From assembly GCA_035534575.1 (NCBI GenBank), contig DATLRT010000014.1, positions 1-64,000 of the forward strand: 64,000 nt of DNA. Reading direction: 5' to 3'. The position numbers and the translations under genes were made by a program. Source of the DNA: JAGWFU01 sp035534575. Lineage in GTDB: Archaea; Micrarchaeota; Micrarchaeia; Micrarchaeales; Micrarchaeaceae. This document shows, piece by piece, positions 48,368-56,472 of this stretch. Each line of letters opens with the position of its first letter. Within the stretch, counting starts at the first letter, position 1. Below the pieces are notes generated by a model that saw only the letters and a list, made by a program, of their open reading frames with translations, did not search any database and was not told where the DNA came from.

Positions 48368-48613
48368 ATGACAGATATGAGCGCTACAGTCACTAAGCCC
48401 GTTACCGAAATGCAGATATTGTCTTCTTTTGTAGGAGTCAATGCCGTGAACAAAGATGAGCTGATGCGCAGGTTCGGCAATGGCGTCGAGCCAGTCATAT
48501 CCAAGCTCGTAAAGTCTAAGATGCTTGAGTATGTGGGCCCGAGGAATGGCTCGGAGATGAATGTCACGCTCGTTATAACGTTCGAGGGCAAGAAGGCACT
48601 CTCAAAGATGTAG
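48368..48613 (+). CDS. Small winged-helix DNA-binding protein
   Basis: 81 residues. M-Q-I-L-S-S-F-V-G-V-N-A-V-N-K-D-E-L-M-R-R-F-G (helices 1-2), V-E-P-V-I-S-K-L-V-K-S-K-M-L-E (recognition helix) and an N-V-T-L-V-I-T-F-E-G wing suggest a winged-helix fold. A TATA (TATAAATA, about 48333-48340) lies 28 bp upstream. The regulated gene is not obvious. Confidence 0.55.
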   Translation: MTDMSATVTKPVTEMQILSSFVGVNAVNKDELMRRFGNGVEPVISKLVKSKMLEYVGPRNGSEMNVTLVITFEGKKALSKM

Positions 48614-48676
48614 GCGAAACCCAACTGACCGATTCCTGACGCTTTTAAACAAAAAAATGAAACACTAGGTGTTCCA

Positions 48677-49462
48677 ATGCAAAAAATACAAGCAGTTAAG
48701 AAAATAAAGATAAGGTGTATGGATTATAGGGAGAATGGGCAGATCGACAAGGAGGCAGATTCCGACCCCAACGCAGAGGTTATAAGGACCGCTGGCGGCA
48801 ATGCAGACAACGTGATACCTACCTTAAAGAGGATAGTAGAGGAAGCCAAGAAGAACGGGGACAAGGTGGAAGTAGACGTGAAGCTGCACACCGACTGCGG
48901 CGCTGGCAAGTACTCCTTCTCCGTGCTGACCCAAGGCATTAAGGCAGAGCCGATAATAGCCAAGCACATAATAAGCAGGTACAATGAGTGGTCAGTGAAC
49001 AGGGTTGAGGACATGTGGTCCAACAACAGCGCAGAGCTGCACAACAGGATGCTTAACAACGCGTTCGCTAAGGAGATAGCCGAAGGAGTGCTGAAGGTCA
49101 AAGTCGGTGTCGACAAGACGGAGGAGTTCAACGTCCCAAAGGAAAAGAGGGAGGTGAGGCTCATCGTCTCCAAGACCAAGCGCGGAGTCAGCTACGAGGA
49201 GATAAACGGCAAGCTGGGTTTTGGGGCTTACGCCTATTACCTGCATGCGGATTCGATAAATGAGATTCTTCCGGACATACTGCTCGCGCACATGGAGCTC
49301 AAGATAGTCGACATAAGGTTCCTCTCGTTCTCCAAGGAGGAAGATGGGCAGATGGAGGACTGGATGAGCGCATTGGGCAAGGACAAGCACGCCAAGGCTG
49401 CTGTGATAACCCCTGAACGAGCACATATATTTATGCGTTCGGAGTCAATCCCTGCTGAATAA
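48677..49462 (+). CDS. Beta-carbonic-anhydrase-like zinc protein
   Basis: 261 residues. The N-terminal 80 residues carry the beta-carbonic anhydrase zinc pattern: I-R-C14-M-D-Y-R, E-V-I-R-T-A-G-G, and L-H71-T-D-C74-G-A-G. The remaining 180 residues do not fit a normal carbonic anhydrase (no second Rossmann-like half). This could be a structural relative with a different zinc chemistry. It begins after a 5-bp palindrome (AACAC-TAG-GTGTT, 48661-48673) and ends 1 bp before the ABC gene. Confidence 0.5.
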   Translation: MQKIQAVKKIKIRCMDYRENGQIDKEADSDPNAEVIRTAGGNADNVIPTLKRIVEEAKKNGDKVEVDVKLHTDCGAGKYSFSVLTQGIKAEPIIAKHIISRYNEWSVNRVEDMWSNNSAELHNRMLNNAFAKEIAEGVLKVKVGVDKTEEFNVPKEKREVRLIVSKTKRGVSYEEINGKLGFGAYAYYLHADSINEILPDILLAHMELKIVDIRFLSFSKEEDGQMEDWMSALGKDKHAKAAVITPERAHIFMRSESIPAE

Positions 49463-49463
49463 G

Positions 49464-50432
49464 ATGGCATATGTCATAGAGGCCAAGGGACTTTACAAGG
49501 CTTACGACGGCGTCAAGGCGGTCAACGGCATAGACCTGAGGATAAGCGAGGGCGAGATATTCGGTCTCCTGGGCCCAAACGGCGCGGGCAAAACCACGAC
49601 GCTCTCCATGCTGGCAACGCTTATCAAGCCGAGCAAGGGCAAGGCCACAGTCAACGGCTTCGACATAAGCAAGGAGTCCCACAAGGTAAGGCAGTCGATA
49701 GGCTTCGTCTTCCAGGACCCGAGCTCAGATGATCTGCTCACTGGAAGGGAGAACCTCTACCTACATGCGATGATGTACGGAGTGGACATGAAGAACATCA
49801 ACAGCAAGATGGACGACGTTCTCAAGCTTGTCGACCTGATGGACGTGCAGAACAGGCGAATGAAAACCTACTCGGGCGGAATGAGGCGAAGACTGGAGCT
49901 TGCGAGGGGACTTCTCCACGAGCCCAAGGTGCTGTTCCTTGACGAGCCGACGCTTGGGCTGGACCCTCAGACGAGGGAGCACCTATGGAAGTACATCAAG
50001 AAGCTGTCGACTGAGAAGAAGGTCACAATAATAGTCACAACGCACTACATGGATGAGGCGGACCTGCTGTGCGACAGGATTGCGATAATAGACCACGGAA
50101 GGATAGTTGCGCTGGACACGCCAACGAACCTGAAGAAGAAGGTGGGGGGCGATGTGGTCAGGCTTACGGTGAGCAAGCCAAACCTCAAGGCGCTGAAGAA
50201 GCTCAAGTACATAAAGAAGGTCAAGGCAGAGAAGGGCGCGCTGGTGCTTACGGTCAACGATGCGGAGAGGCATCTTCAGGAGATACTGAAGGCGGTGGGA
50301 GAGGTCGGCAGCGTGGAATCGCACTCCCCGACCCTCAACGACGTCTTCCTCCACTTCACGGGCAACGAGATCCGCGAACAGGAGGCTGAGGGCGGGTACT
50401 TCGAGAGGATGATGCACAGCGGCAACAAGTGA
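49464..50432 (+). CDS. ABC exporter ATP-binding protein
   Basis: 322 residues. Seen: L-G-P-N-G-A-G-K-T-T (Walker A), T-Y-S-G-G-M-R-R-R-L-E-L-A (signature), V-L-F-L-D-E-P-T-L-G-L-D-P (Walker B), V-T-T-H-Y (H-loop), and a C-terminal regulatory region as in DrrA/CcmA-type exporters. The permease follows 9 bp downstream. Drugs, lipids or polysaccharides are possible substrates. Confidence 0.92.
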   Translation: MAYVIEAKGLYKAYDGVKAVNGIDLRISEGEIFGLLGPNGAGKTTTLSMLATLIKPSKGKATVNGFDISKESHKVRQSIGFVFQDPSSDDLLTGRENLYLHAMMYGVDMKNINSKMDDVLKLVDLMDVQNRRMKTYSGGMRRRLELARGLLHEPKVLFLDEPTLGLDPQTREHLWKYIKKLSTEKKVTIIVTTHYMDEADLLCDRIAIIDHGRIVALDTPTNLKKKVGGDVVRLTVSKPNLKALKKLKYIKKVKAEKGALVLTVNDAERHLQEILKAVGEVGSVESHSPTLNDVFLHFTGNEIREQEAEGGYFERMMHSGNK

Positions 50433-50441
50433 GACGATTAT

Positions 50442-51194
50442 ATGGGAGAGCTAAACGGATTGTATGCGCTGTGGTACAGGGAGTTCAAGGTATTCACAAG
50501 GGAGAGGTCAAGGGTCGTAGCCTCGGTAGTGCAGCCGCTGATGTGGCTCATAATATTCGGAACGGGCCTGGGCGCGAGCATAGTGCTCAGCGGCGAGAAC
50601 TACCAGACCTTCATCTATCCGGGGATACTTACCATGACCGCGATATTCGGCTCTCTCTTCTTCGGCCTTTACATAATAATGGACAAGCGGGTGGACTTCC
50701 TCAAGGAGGTGCTCGTGGCTCCGCTCAGCAGGACGACCATCTTCTTCGGCAAGGTCCTCGGGGGAGCGACTGACGGAATCATCGAGGTAGCGATACTGAT
50801 GATACTGGGCAGCCTGTTCTTCGGGATACACTTCACGATTTATTCGATAGTGGTTTCCTTTGCAGTGATATTCCTGCTGATGGTCTCGATACTCAGCCTT
50901 GGCCTTACTATCGGCTCGATGATGAGCAGCCTGGAAGGATTCGGGCTTATATCGAGCTTCGTCTCGTTCCCGCTCTTCTTCCTTAGCGGGGCGCTGTTCC
51001 CGGTGAAGAACCTTCCTTCATGGCTGTTCGTTTTCGTATCGGTAAACCCGGTCTCGTATGCGGTCGACGCGCTGAGGACGGTGATACTGGGCATCGCGTC
51101 GTTCGGGCTTGTCCTTGACTTCGGGGTGCTGATAGGCTTCGCCCTTGCCATGATATGTGTTGGCGCATGGGCGTTCGGCAGGATGAAAATCTAG
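50442..51194 (+). CDS. ABC-2 type permease
   Basis: 250 residues with six predicted helices. Y-R-E-F-K-V-F-T-R-E-R at the N-terminus, F-I-Y-P-G-I-L-T-M-T and F-F-L-S-G-A-L-F-P-V-K-N-L-P-S-W are ABC2_membrane (DrrB-like) hallmarks. It pairs with the upstream ATPase to form a two-gene exporter. Confidence 0.9.
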   Translation: MGELNGLYALWYREFKVFTRERSRVVASVVQPLMWLIIFGTGLGASIVLSGENYQTFIYPGILTMTAIFGSLFFGLYIIMDKRVDFLKEVLVAPLSRTTIFFGKVLGGATDGIIEVAILMILGSLFFGIHFTIYSIVVSFAVIFLLMVSILSLGLTIGSMMSSLEGFGLISSFVSFPLFFLSGALFPVKNLPSWLFVFVSVNPVSYAVDALRTVILGIASFGLVLDFGVLIGFALAMICVGAWAFGRMKI

Positions 51195-51267
51195 CCCAGA
51201 GGATTAGACTACTGTCAAACCTGAACGAAAGCTTTGTTAACTCAGGTGTAGTTAATTGTGTGATTGA

Positions 51268-51462
51268 ATGAGTGTTGATAATAGGATTAGCACATTAGAT
51301 ATTCTAATTCGAAAAATGAGACTTTGGGCTAACAAAATCAGTAGCAAACCGAAAGGAAAACTTACGGACATAGAACCCTTCAATTGGGGTAGGGGTACCT
51401 GCAAAACAAGTGTAGAAATAGATAAGATATTATACACGGCTAATGTCGATAGCAAAGATTAG
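51268..51462 (+). CDS. Small AT-rich ORF, uncertain
   Basis: 64 residues, charged, with I-S-T-L-D-I-L-I-R-K-M-R-L-W and a W-G-R-G-T-C centre. No family. Local base composition is much more AT-rich than both neighbours, which suggests either an acquired gene or non-coding sequence. Without it, 51195-51497 would be an unexplained gap of about 300 bp. Confidence 0.3.
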   Translation: MSVDNRISTLDILIRKMRLWANKISSKPKGKLTDIEPFNWGRGTCKTSVEIDKILYTANVDSKD

Positions 51463-51497
51463 ATCGTTTACTTCTTTTGACTTGGGTTTAGGAGTAA

Positions 51498-51740
51498 TTA
51501 TAGTCTAACAGTGTCTCCAATCCAACATATAATTTCAAAGATTACACAAATAGCCACTATCGCGGCGGGGATCTCCCAGCTTATGAAAAAGGAGAGCGCG
51601 AACATCACCGCGACCACAAGGTAAAACGCGTGGAGTATTACCCATGCGAGCCCCCTGAAGAATGAGTTCTCAAATGACATGACCGAGCCCAAAAGGGAGC
51701 CGTGGACTTTTGAAGCCGACTTGTAGATTACTGATTTCAT
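51498..51740 (-). CDS. Small two-helix membrane protein
   Basis: 80 residues. Two hydrophobic segments (V-I-L-H-A-F-Y-L-V-V-A-V-M-F-A-L-S-F-F and I-P-A-A-I-V-A-I-C-V-I-F-E-I-I) follow a polar N-terminus. No family. It is the last gene before tRNA-Ile on the same strand. Confidence 0.5.
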   Translation of the reverse strand: MKSVIYKSASKVHGSLLGSVMSFENSFFRGLAWVILHAFYLVVAVMFALSFFISWEIPAAIVAICVIFEIICWIGDTVRL

Positions 51741-51765
51741 TGCATCACATTTTCAAACATGAGTA

Positions 51766-51840
51766 TGGGCCCGGAGAGATTTGAACTCTCGACCTTTCGA
51801 TTATCAGTCGAACGCTCAAACCAGACTAAGCTACGAGCCC
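51766..51840 (-). tRNA. tRNA-Ile (anticodon GAT)
   Basis: A complete cloverleaf: acceptor GGGCTCG/CGGGCCC (one G-T pair), anticodon stem TTCGA/TCGAA with loop CTGATAA (GAT), variable AGGTC, T-arm GAGAG-TTCAAAT-CTCTC, discriminator A. No intron, and no encoded CCA. Confidence 0.95.
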
Positions 51841-51875
51841 ACAATAGGTTTTATTCCGTCAGATATAAGAACTTT

Positions 51876-52511
51876 TTACTTTCTCTTCCTTTTAGCCGAG
51901 ACCTCAAGCGTAGTCTCCACCACCTTGCCATCGGGCGATTCCTCCCTGAAGCTCTGGACCTCGAACAGGAACATCTTCACCTTGGGCTGGGTCCAGTAGT
52001 TTGCGTGAAGCCCAGTAGCTATGCACGCCTCCTCCATGAACCTCTTTGGGGACCAGCTGTTCTTCGCCGCAACGTCGGGCATTATCATCCCCCTCTTGAA
52101 GCCGTAGTGAACCATTATGCCGTGCCTGCCCAGCTTCATCTCCTTCAGCCTTGCGGTCTTTGATGATGGAAGCGGAACCGGCTCGGATATTATGTCCACC
52201 TGTGTCACCACGTGCTCCAGCTCCGTATGAGTGAGCGAGATGTGCTTGGGGTCGGCGAACCCTGCCTCTGTCGCGGCCCTTATCACCTTCTCCTTCACGG
52301 ACCTTGACCTGTCCAGGTCGGTGTGCGAGCCCCTTGGGGAATCCGTGGGGTAGTGGAAGAAGGATACGCGCACGCCGTAGCCCTCGCTGAAGGGACCGAG
52401 CATCTTGCCCATGAGCTTCCTGTCGAACCTCGGGGTGATGAGGTAAAGCTCTGCGCTCCTCCTCGCTGCGACCACCAGCTCCTCCCCCTGGGCTGCCGTG
52501 TAAGCGTCCAT
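51876..52511 (-). CDS. AMMECR1-domain protein
   Basis: 211 residues from the ATG at 52511. Family blocks are Y-G-V-R-V-S-F-F-H-Y-P-T, K-H-I-S-L-T-H-T-E-L-E-H-V-V-T-Q-V-D-I-I-S, G-R-H-G-I-M-V-H-Y-G-F-K-R-G and L-P-D-V-A-style M-P-D-V-A-A-K. Archaeal members are common but their function is unknown. The canonical L-R-G-C-I-G motif is not clearly kept. The longer upstream reading runs through the RNase H promoter and is rejected. Confidence 0.75.
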   Translation of the reverse strand: MDAYTAAQGEELVVAARRSAELYLITPRFDRKLMGKMLGPFSEGYGVRVSFFHYPTDSPRGSHTDLDRSRSVKEKVIRAATEAGFADPKHISLTHTELEHVVTQVDIISEPVPLPSSKTARLKEMKLGRHGIMVHYGFKRGMIMPDVAAKNSWSPKRFMEEACIATGLHANYWTQPKVKMFLFEVQSFREESPDGKVVETTLEVSAKRKRK

Positions 52512-52578
52512 CTGAAACGATATTACAGATGAGAATACAGCTATAAATACTTGCGTTATGTAGTGATGGTGTGGTTGT

Positions 52579-53016
52579 TTGCCGGCTGACGTGAGGATAT
52601 ACACCGACGGGGCCGCGCGCGGGAACCCGGGCCCCAGTGCATCGGGGTTCATGGCGGAGATGGAGGGAGGGGACATCTTCGAGCTCGAGGAGAGCAACGG
52701 CAAGGCAACCAACAACTACGCGGAGTACAGGGCGATAGTCATGGCGCTCACATGGTGCGGCAACCAGCTGAAGAGGCCGGAGAGCCTCGCAGTGGAGCTT
52801 TACTCGGACAGCGAGCTGGTAGTGAAGCAGATAAACGGGCTCTACAAGGTGAAGGACAGGAAGCTGAAGGCACTCAACACCGAGGTCCAGGGGCTCATCA
52901 TGCAGTTCAAGATTGTGGTATTCAAGAACGTCAGGAGGAGCAACCCGGAGATAGCGAGGGTGGACAAGAGGCTCAACCTCCTTCTTGACGGAGCGGAGCC
53001 CGCAGGAAACGTATAA
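52579..53016 (+). CDS. rnhA: Ribonuclease HI family protein
   Basis: 145 residues. Seen: I-Y-T-D10-G-A-A-R-G-N-P-G-P, N-N-Y-A-E49-Y-R-A, Y-S-D77-S-E-L-V-V-K-Q-I-N-G and A-R-V-D129-K-R-L-N complete the D-E-D-D metal site. It cleaves RNA in RNA-DNA hybrids. The start is probably TTG at 52579 (GGTG upstream; TATA TATAAATA near 52542-52549). A GTG at 52591 would remove residues before the first strand. Confidence 0.85.
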   Translation: MPADVRIYTDGAARGNPGPSASGFMAEMEGGDIFELEESNGKATNNYAEYRAIVMALTWCGNQLKRPESLAVELYSDSELVVKQINGLYKVKDRKLKALNTEVQGLIMQFKIVVFKNVRRSNPEIARVDKRLNLLLDGAEPAGNV

Positions 53017-53054
53017 ATAGCTGAGGACAGTTGAGTATACAATAGCTGATATAG

Positions 53055-54605
53055 ATGGCGGAAAGTCAGGGGAAGGGGCCTAAGGGTGACGCGCAGCCCA
53101 AGGCTCCGCCGCAGGTCAACCCGGAGGCGAAGGAGCACTGGAAGAAGGGCAACGCCCTCTTCGAGGAGAGCAAGTTCGAGGACGCGATAGGCGAGTTCAA
53201 CGCCGCCATAATGGTGGACAAGGACTACGCCGACGCCTATTTCAACCGCGCCCTCACCGAGAGGGTGATGAACAACTTCTCAGCCGCGAGGGCCGACCTG
53301 GAGACCGTGATGACGTTCCAGCCGAAGAGCGCGGACGCGCCGCTGCTGATAGGCGACATGGCGGAGAGCGAGAACGATTACATTGAGGCGAGGAGATGGT
53401 ACGAGCGCTCGCTCGCGGCCAACCCCGACTACGCGGAGGCGAAAAACAGGCTGGAGAAGATAGACCAGCTCATACACCTTGAATCCGAGGTGGGAGTTAA
53501 GGGCGATGGCGGCAAACAGCTGATGGGGATGGAAAAGCCCTCGCTTAAGGAGGAGGACGAGGAGAAGATAGAGGAGGGACAGATAAAGAAGCTCAAGTTC
53601 TACAAGTCAAACATAAAGTTCGACTCGGTCATCGGGCTGGACAAGATAAAGAAGTACCTGACAGACAACGTCATACTCGCCATAAGCGAGCCCGACCTAT
53701 TCAGGAAGTACGGGAAGAAGCTCGGAGTGGGCCTACTTCTATACGGCCCGCCAGGAGTGGGAAAGACCCACATAGTCAACGCGATAGCGGGAGAGTCGGG
53801 ATCAAACGTCATAATCGCAAGGATAAACCAGATAATAGACATGTACACAGGCAACACGGAGAAGAACCTGCACGCGATCTTCGAGCAGGCGAGGAAGGCC
53901 GCGCCGTGCATCATCTTCTTCGACGAGCTTGACGCGCTGGGAGTCAAGAGGGGAGGCGGAGAGGGCGGCGGTGGCGACAGCTCAGCGATGAGGCTCGCGG
54001 TCAACCAGATGCTGGTGGAGATGAACGGAGTCGAGTCCAACCCTGAGGGCATATTCGTTATAGGCGCAACAAACCAGCCGTGGGACATAGACCCGGCGCT
54101 GAAGAGGTCAGGAAGATTTGGCGACAGCGTCTACATCAAGCCACCCACTTACAAGGACAGGAAGGCGCTCTTTGAGTTTTACACGAGGAAGACGCCGAGG
54201 GGACCGATGAACTACGGGCGCCTTGCAAGGGCGACCATGGGATTCTCCCCCGCGGACATAGAGAGAGCTGCGGACAAGGCGAAGATGCTTCCGCTCCTGC
54301 ACGAGCACACCACGAAGAAGGGAAGGGTGATGACCATGAACGACATGATGCGCGTGCTCAACGACAAGGACTTCGGCGGGAGCTCGCTCGACGAGTGGTA
54401 TTCTATGGTCAAGAAGGACGTCATCAGCAAGACCGAGACCAACATGGTAGACGGGAAGAAGCAGGAGATAGTAAAGGAGGGGAAGCTGGACGCACAGGAG
54501 AAGGTCATATACAAGACCATGGTCAAGGACATAAAGAAGAACACGAACACTACCAGCATTAGGATAAAGAAGCTGTTCAGATGGTGGGCGCTCAATGTCT
54601 TCTAA
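53055..54605 (+). CDS. TPR-AAA ATPase (Cdc48/Vps4-like single AAA)
   Basis: 516 residues. About 25-135: two or three TPR-like helix pairs (W-K-K-G-N-A-L-F-E-E-S-K-F-E-D-A, D-A-Y-F-N-R-A, A-R-R-W-Y-E-R-S-L). About 140-180: charged linker. AAA domain: G-P-P-G-V-G-K-T-H (231-239), F-F-D-E-L-D-A (288-294), G-A-T-N-Q-P-W-D-I-D-P-A-L and S-G-R-F-G (second-region residues). The C-terminal about 100 residues are helical and basic. It probably remodels or unfolds protein complexes selected by the TPR part. It is not a standard PAN or Cdc48 layout. Confidence 0.8.
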   Translation: MAESQGKGPKGDAQPKAPPQVNPEAKEHWKKGNALFEESKFEDAIGEFNAAIMVDKDYADAYFNRALTERVMNNFSAARADLETVMTFQPKSADAPLLIGDMAESENDYIEARRWYERSLAANPDYAEAKNRLEKIDQLIHLESEVGVKGDGGKQLMGMEKPSLKEEDEEKIEEGQIKKLKFYKSNIKFDSVIGLDKIKKYLTDNVILAISEPDLFRKYGKKLGVGLLLYGPPGVGKTHIVNAIAGESGSNVIIARINQIIDMYTGNTEKNLHAIFEQARKAAPCIIFFDELDALGVKRGGGEGGGGDSSAMRLAVNQMLVEMNGVESNPEGIFVIGATNQPWDIDPALKRSGRFGDSVYIKPPTYKDRKALFEFYTRKTPRGPMNYGRLARATMGFSPADIERAADKAKMLPLLHEHTTKKGRVMTMNDMMRVLNDKDFGGSSLDEWYSMVKKDVISKTETNMVDGKKQEIVKEGKLDAQEKVIYKTMVKDIKKNTNTTSIRIKKLFRWWALNVF

Positions 54606-55050
54606 TTCTGCAGCGGCGGACGGCAAGCGCATGATGCTAGTCTGGGTCGGCTCTCTGATCCAGAACGGCGACAGGTTCCTTTTGCTCAGGAGGAGCAAGA
54701 GCACCAAGAACTGGCAGAAAAAGTGGCAGCTGCCTGGAGGCAGGATGGAATGGGGAGAGGCTCCGCTCAAGACCATGAAGAGGGAGGTGATGGAGGAAAC
54801 GGGACTGACGGTAAAGAGCCCGGAGCTCGCCGGGACGTTCACCACGCTGATCAAGAACGGGAACGCCACAACTTACCACATACTCATGGTGGTGTACCAC
54901 TCAAGGACAGAGCGTACAAACGTAAGGCTGAGCGATGAGCACGATGAGTTCAAGTGGGTGACGCTGAAGGAAGCGGCGAGGATGGACCTGCTGAAGGACC
55001 TCGGAAAGTTCCTGCTCGAATTCTCAAGGGGAGATGGGGGTCGGGATTAA
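54595..55050 (+). CDS. Nudix hydrolase
   Basis: 151 residues. The Nudix box G-G-R-M-E-W-G-E-A-P...R-E-V-M-E-E-T-G-L is complete (G-x5-E-x7-R-E-x2-E-E-x-G). W-Q-K-K-W-Q-L-P-G-G precedes it. It hydrolyses nucleoside diphosphate-X compounds; the substrate is unknown. Its start overlaps the AAA gene by 11 bp, so they are co-expressed. An ATG at 54631 is an alternative start. Confidence 0.88.
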   Translation: MSSNSAAADGKRMMLVWVGSLIQNGDRFLLLRRSKSTKNWQKKWQLPGGRMEWGEAPLKTMKREVMEETGLTVKSPELAGTFTTLIKNGNATTYHILMVVYHSRTERTNVRLSDEHDEFKWVTLKEAARMDLLKDLGKFLLEFSRGDGGRD

Positions 55051-55508
55051 CCCCGCCCGCATGACTCGTCTTCTTCGTCCTGTCCCCTGAGTAGCCTCGC
55101 ATCGGCAAGCGACTTGGTTATCTTAAGGTATCTTGCCACCTCATTGAACCCCTCATCTCTCGCGTATTCCTCTGCGGTCTTGCCCTTGTAGTCCTTTGCG
55201 TATACGTCTGCACCAGACTTGATCAGCTCCTTTACCACGTCGAACTGGCCTTCGAAAGAGGCTGACATAAGGGCGGTCCATCCCCCGCCCCCTCTTAAGT
55301 TGACATCCGCCCCCGAAGAGATCAACAGTCGAACCATTTTTATGCTCTCGCACGCCCCAGGGTAGCGGGACTCCTGAGCGCCCCATATGAGGGGGCTGTA
55401 ACCAAGTGTGCAACCCTGCGCGTTGGGGTTTGCCCCGAGCGCTATCAGCAGTCTGGCCGCTTCCAGCCTCCCGTAAGACGCCGCAGTCATTAGGGGGGTC
55501 CTGCCCAC
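55047..55508 (-). CDS. Ankyrin-repeat protein (body; 5' end frame-shifted)
   Basis: 153 residues with about three to four ankyrin repeats: G-R-T-P-L-M-T-A-A-S-Y-G-R-L-E-A-A-R-L-L-I-A-L-G-A-N-P-N-A, Y-S-P-L-I-W-G-A-Q and G-W-T-A-L-M-S-A-S-F-E-G. It mediates protein binding. No good start codon exists. Upstream, the same frame reads F-I-A-C-G-D-V-N-S-R-N-G-V, an earlier repeat end, before a TAG at 55545-55547. A 1-bp shift would join it to an ATG at 55620 (see the remnant entry). It converges on the Nudix gene with a 4-bp overlap. Confidence 0.7.
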   Translation of the reverse strand: MGRTPLMTAASYGRLEAARLLIALGANPNAQGCTLGYSPLIWGAQESRYPGACESIKMVRLLISSGADVNLRGGGGWTALMSASFEGQFDVVKELIKSGADVYAKDYKGKTAEEYARDEGFNEVARYLKITKSLADARLLRGQDEEDESCGRG

Positions 55509-55620
55509 ACCGTTGCGGCTGTTTACGTCACCGCACGCTATGAACTAAAGACCTGATGCTTTCCAGGTCATTGCAAATGACCGCCCAGTCCAGGTTTGAC
55601 TCCCTATCTTTTACGGTCAT
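55509..55620 (-). pseudogene. Detached 5' part of the ankyrin gene
   Basis: ATG at 55620 opens a frame reading M-T-V-K-D-R-E-S-N-L-D-W-A-V-I-C-N-D-L-E-S-I-R-S-L-V and then shifts out of the ankyrin frame. Removing one base near 55542 would give ...S-L-V-I-A-C-G-D-V-N-S-R-N-G-V-G-R-T-P-L, a perfect ankyrin junction. Either a one-base insertion has broken the gene or there is a sequencing error. Confidence 0.6.
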
Positions 55621-55788
55621 ATTCTCATTCCCCATTCAATCAATGCTTGTGCGGGCGCCGATATTTAAGCCTGCTGTGCAAAATCAACGGAAATCGTAGT
55701 TTGAAAAGAGGGGCACAACCTCGATGGCACAGGATTGAGCCGACCCATAACGCGTTAAGGCTTTAAGCTTTAGCGATGCAGTGATATT

Positions 55789-56379
55789 ATGATTGCCGAC
55801 TTGTTCGAGATAAAGGCGAAGGGCATACATGAAAAGGGCCTGTTTGCGACGCGGTTCATACCCAAAGGGACCATACTCATCTTTCCGTGTAAGAAATGCG
55901 GGACCTATTCGAAAGGGGACCTGGCTAAGCTTCCCAAAAAGGAATTAGAGTTCGTGCTTCATCATGAGGTAATGGACGAACATGGACTGATGTCCAAGTA
56001 TTGCGATAAGAGGCTTTTGTACATAAACCATTCCTGCAATGCACATATTTTGGAAACGGATAAGGGCTTCGATATAGCCGTAAGGGACATTAAAAAAGGG
56101 GAGGAAGCCACGGAGGATTACAGGGTATTCGAAGAGGAGGGCTTTCATTTTGTCGGTGGCTGCAAATGCGGGGAGAGGAATTGCATGAAGAACACCGCAT
56201 TCAGGCCCCCGGCACCAAAGAAGCTACAAGGAATTTGGGAGCGTAGGATAAATGCCGCAGTGCGATTAGTCGGCTCTGTGAAGCAGCCTTTGAGGACTAG
56301 ACTCCTGAGAGAGCATCCGAGATTAGATTATCTTTTTAAGAACGCAAAGGGCCTCAGCCGGGAATCGAACCCGGACTAG
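55789..56379 (+). CDS. SET-domain protein lysine methyltransferase
   Basis: 196 residues. Seen: K-G-I-H-E-K-G-L-F-A-T-R-F-I-P-K-G (first SET block), Y-I-N-H-S-C-N-A-H (79-87), E-E-A-T-E-D-Y (catalytic Tyr, about 111) and a post-SET-like C-K-C-G-E-R-N-C zinc cluster. SET proteins methylate lysines, for example on DNA-binding proteins. The last 10 codons lie in the opposite-strand tRNA-His gene, giving the G-L-S-R-E-S-N-P-D ending. It has its own promoter after a 168-bp spacer with no other recognisable feature. Confidence 0.85.
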   Translation: MIADLFEIKAKGIHEKGLFATRFIPKGTILIFPCKKCGTYSKGDLAKLPKKELEFVLHHEVMDEHGLMSKYCDKRLLYINHSCNAHILETDKGFDIAVRDIKKGEEATEDYRVFEEEGFHFVGGCKCGERNCMKNTAFRPPAPKKLQGIWERRINAAVRLVGSVKQPLRTRLLREHPRLDYLFKNAKGLSRESNPD

Positions 56380-56421
56380 GGGATCCACAGTCCCCCGTGC
56401 TGCCCTTACACCACTAAGGCC
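56350..56421 (-). tRNA. tRNA-His (anticodon GTG)
   Basis: Acceptor GCCTTAG/CTGAGGC, anticodon stem GGGGA/TCCCC with loop CTGTGGA (GTG), T-arm CCGGG-TTCGATT-CCCGG. A genomically encoded G-1 (56421) faces the discriminator C73 (56350), the His identity pair. No CCA is encoded. It overlaps the SET gene end by 30 bp. Confidence 0.95.
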
Positions 56422-56472
56422 ATGTTTTACGTATATTTATGATGGGTGAGCCTTTTAAGCGTTGTTGAAAAG

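Noticed and set aside
52512..52715. Longer N-terminus for the AMMECR1 protein
   Set aside because: It runs antisense through the RNase HI start; the ATG at 52511 gives the expected domain start.
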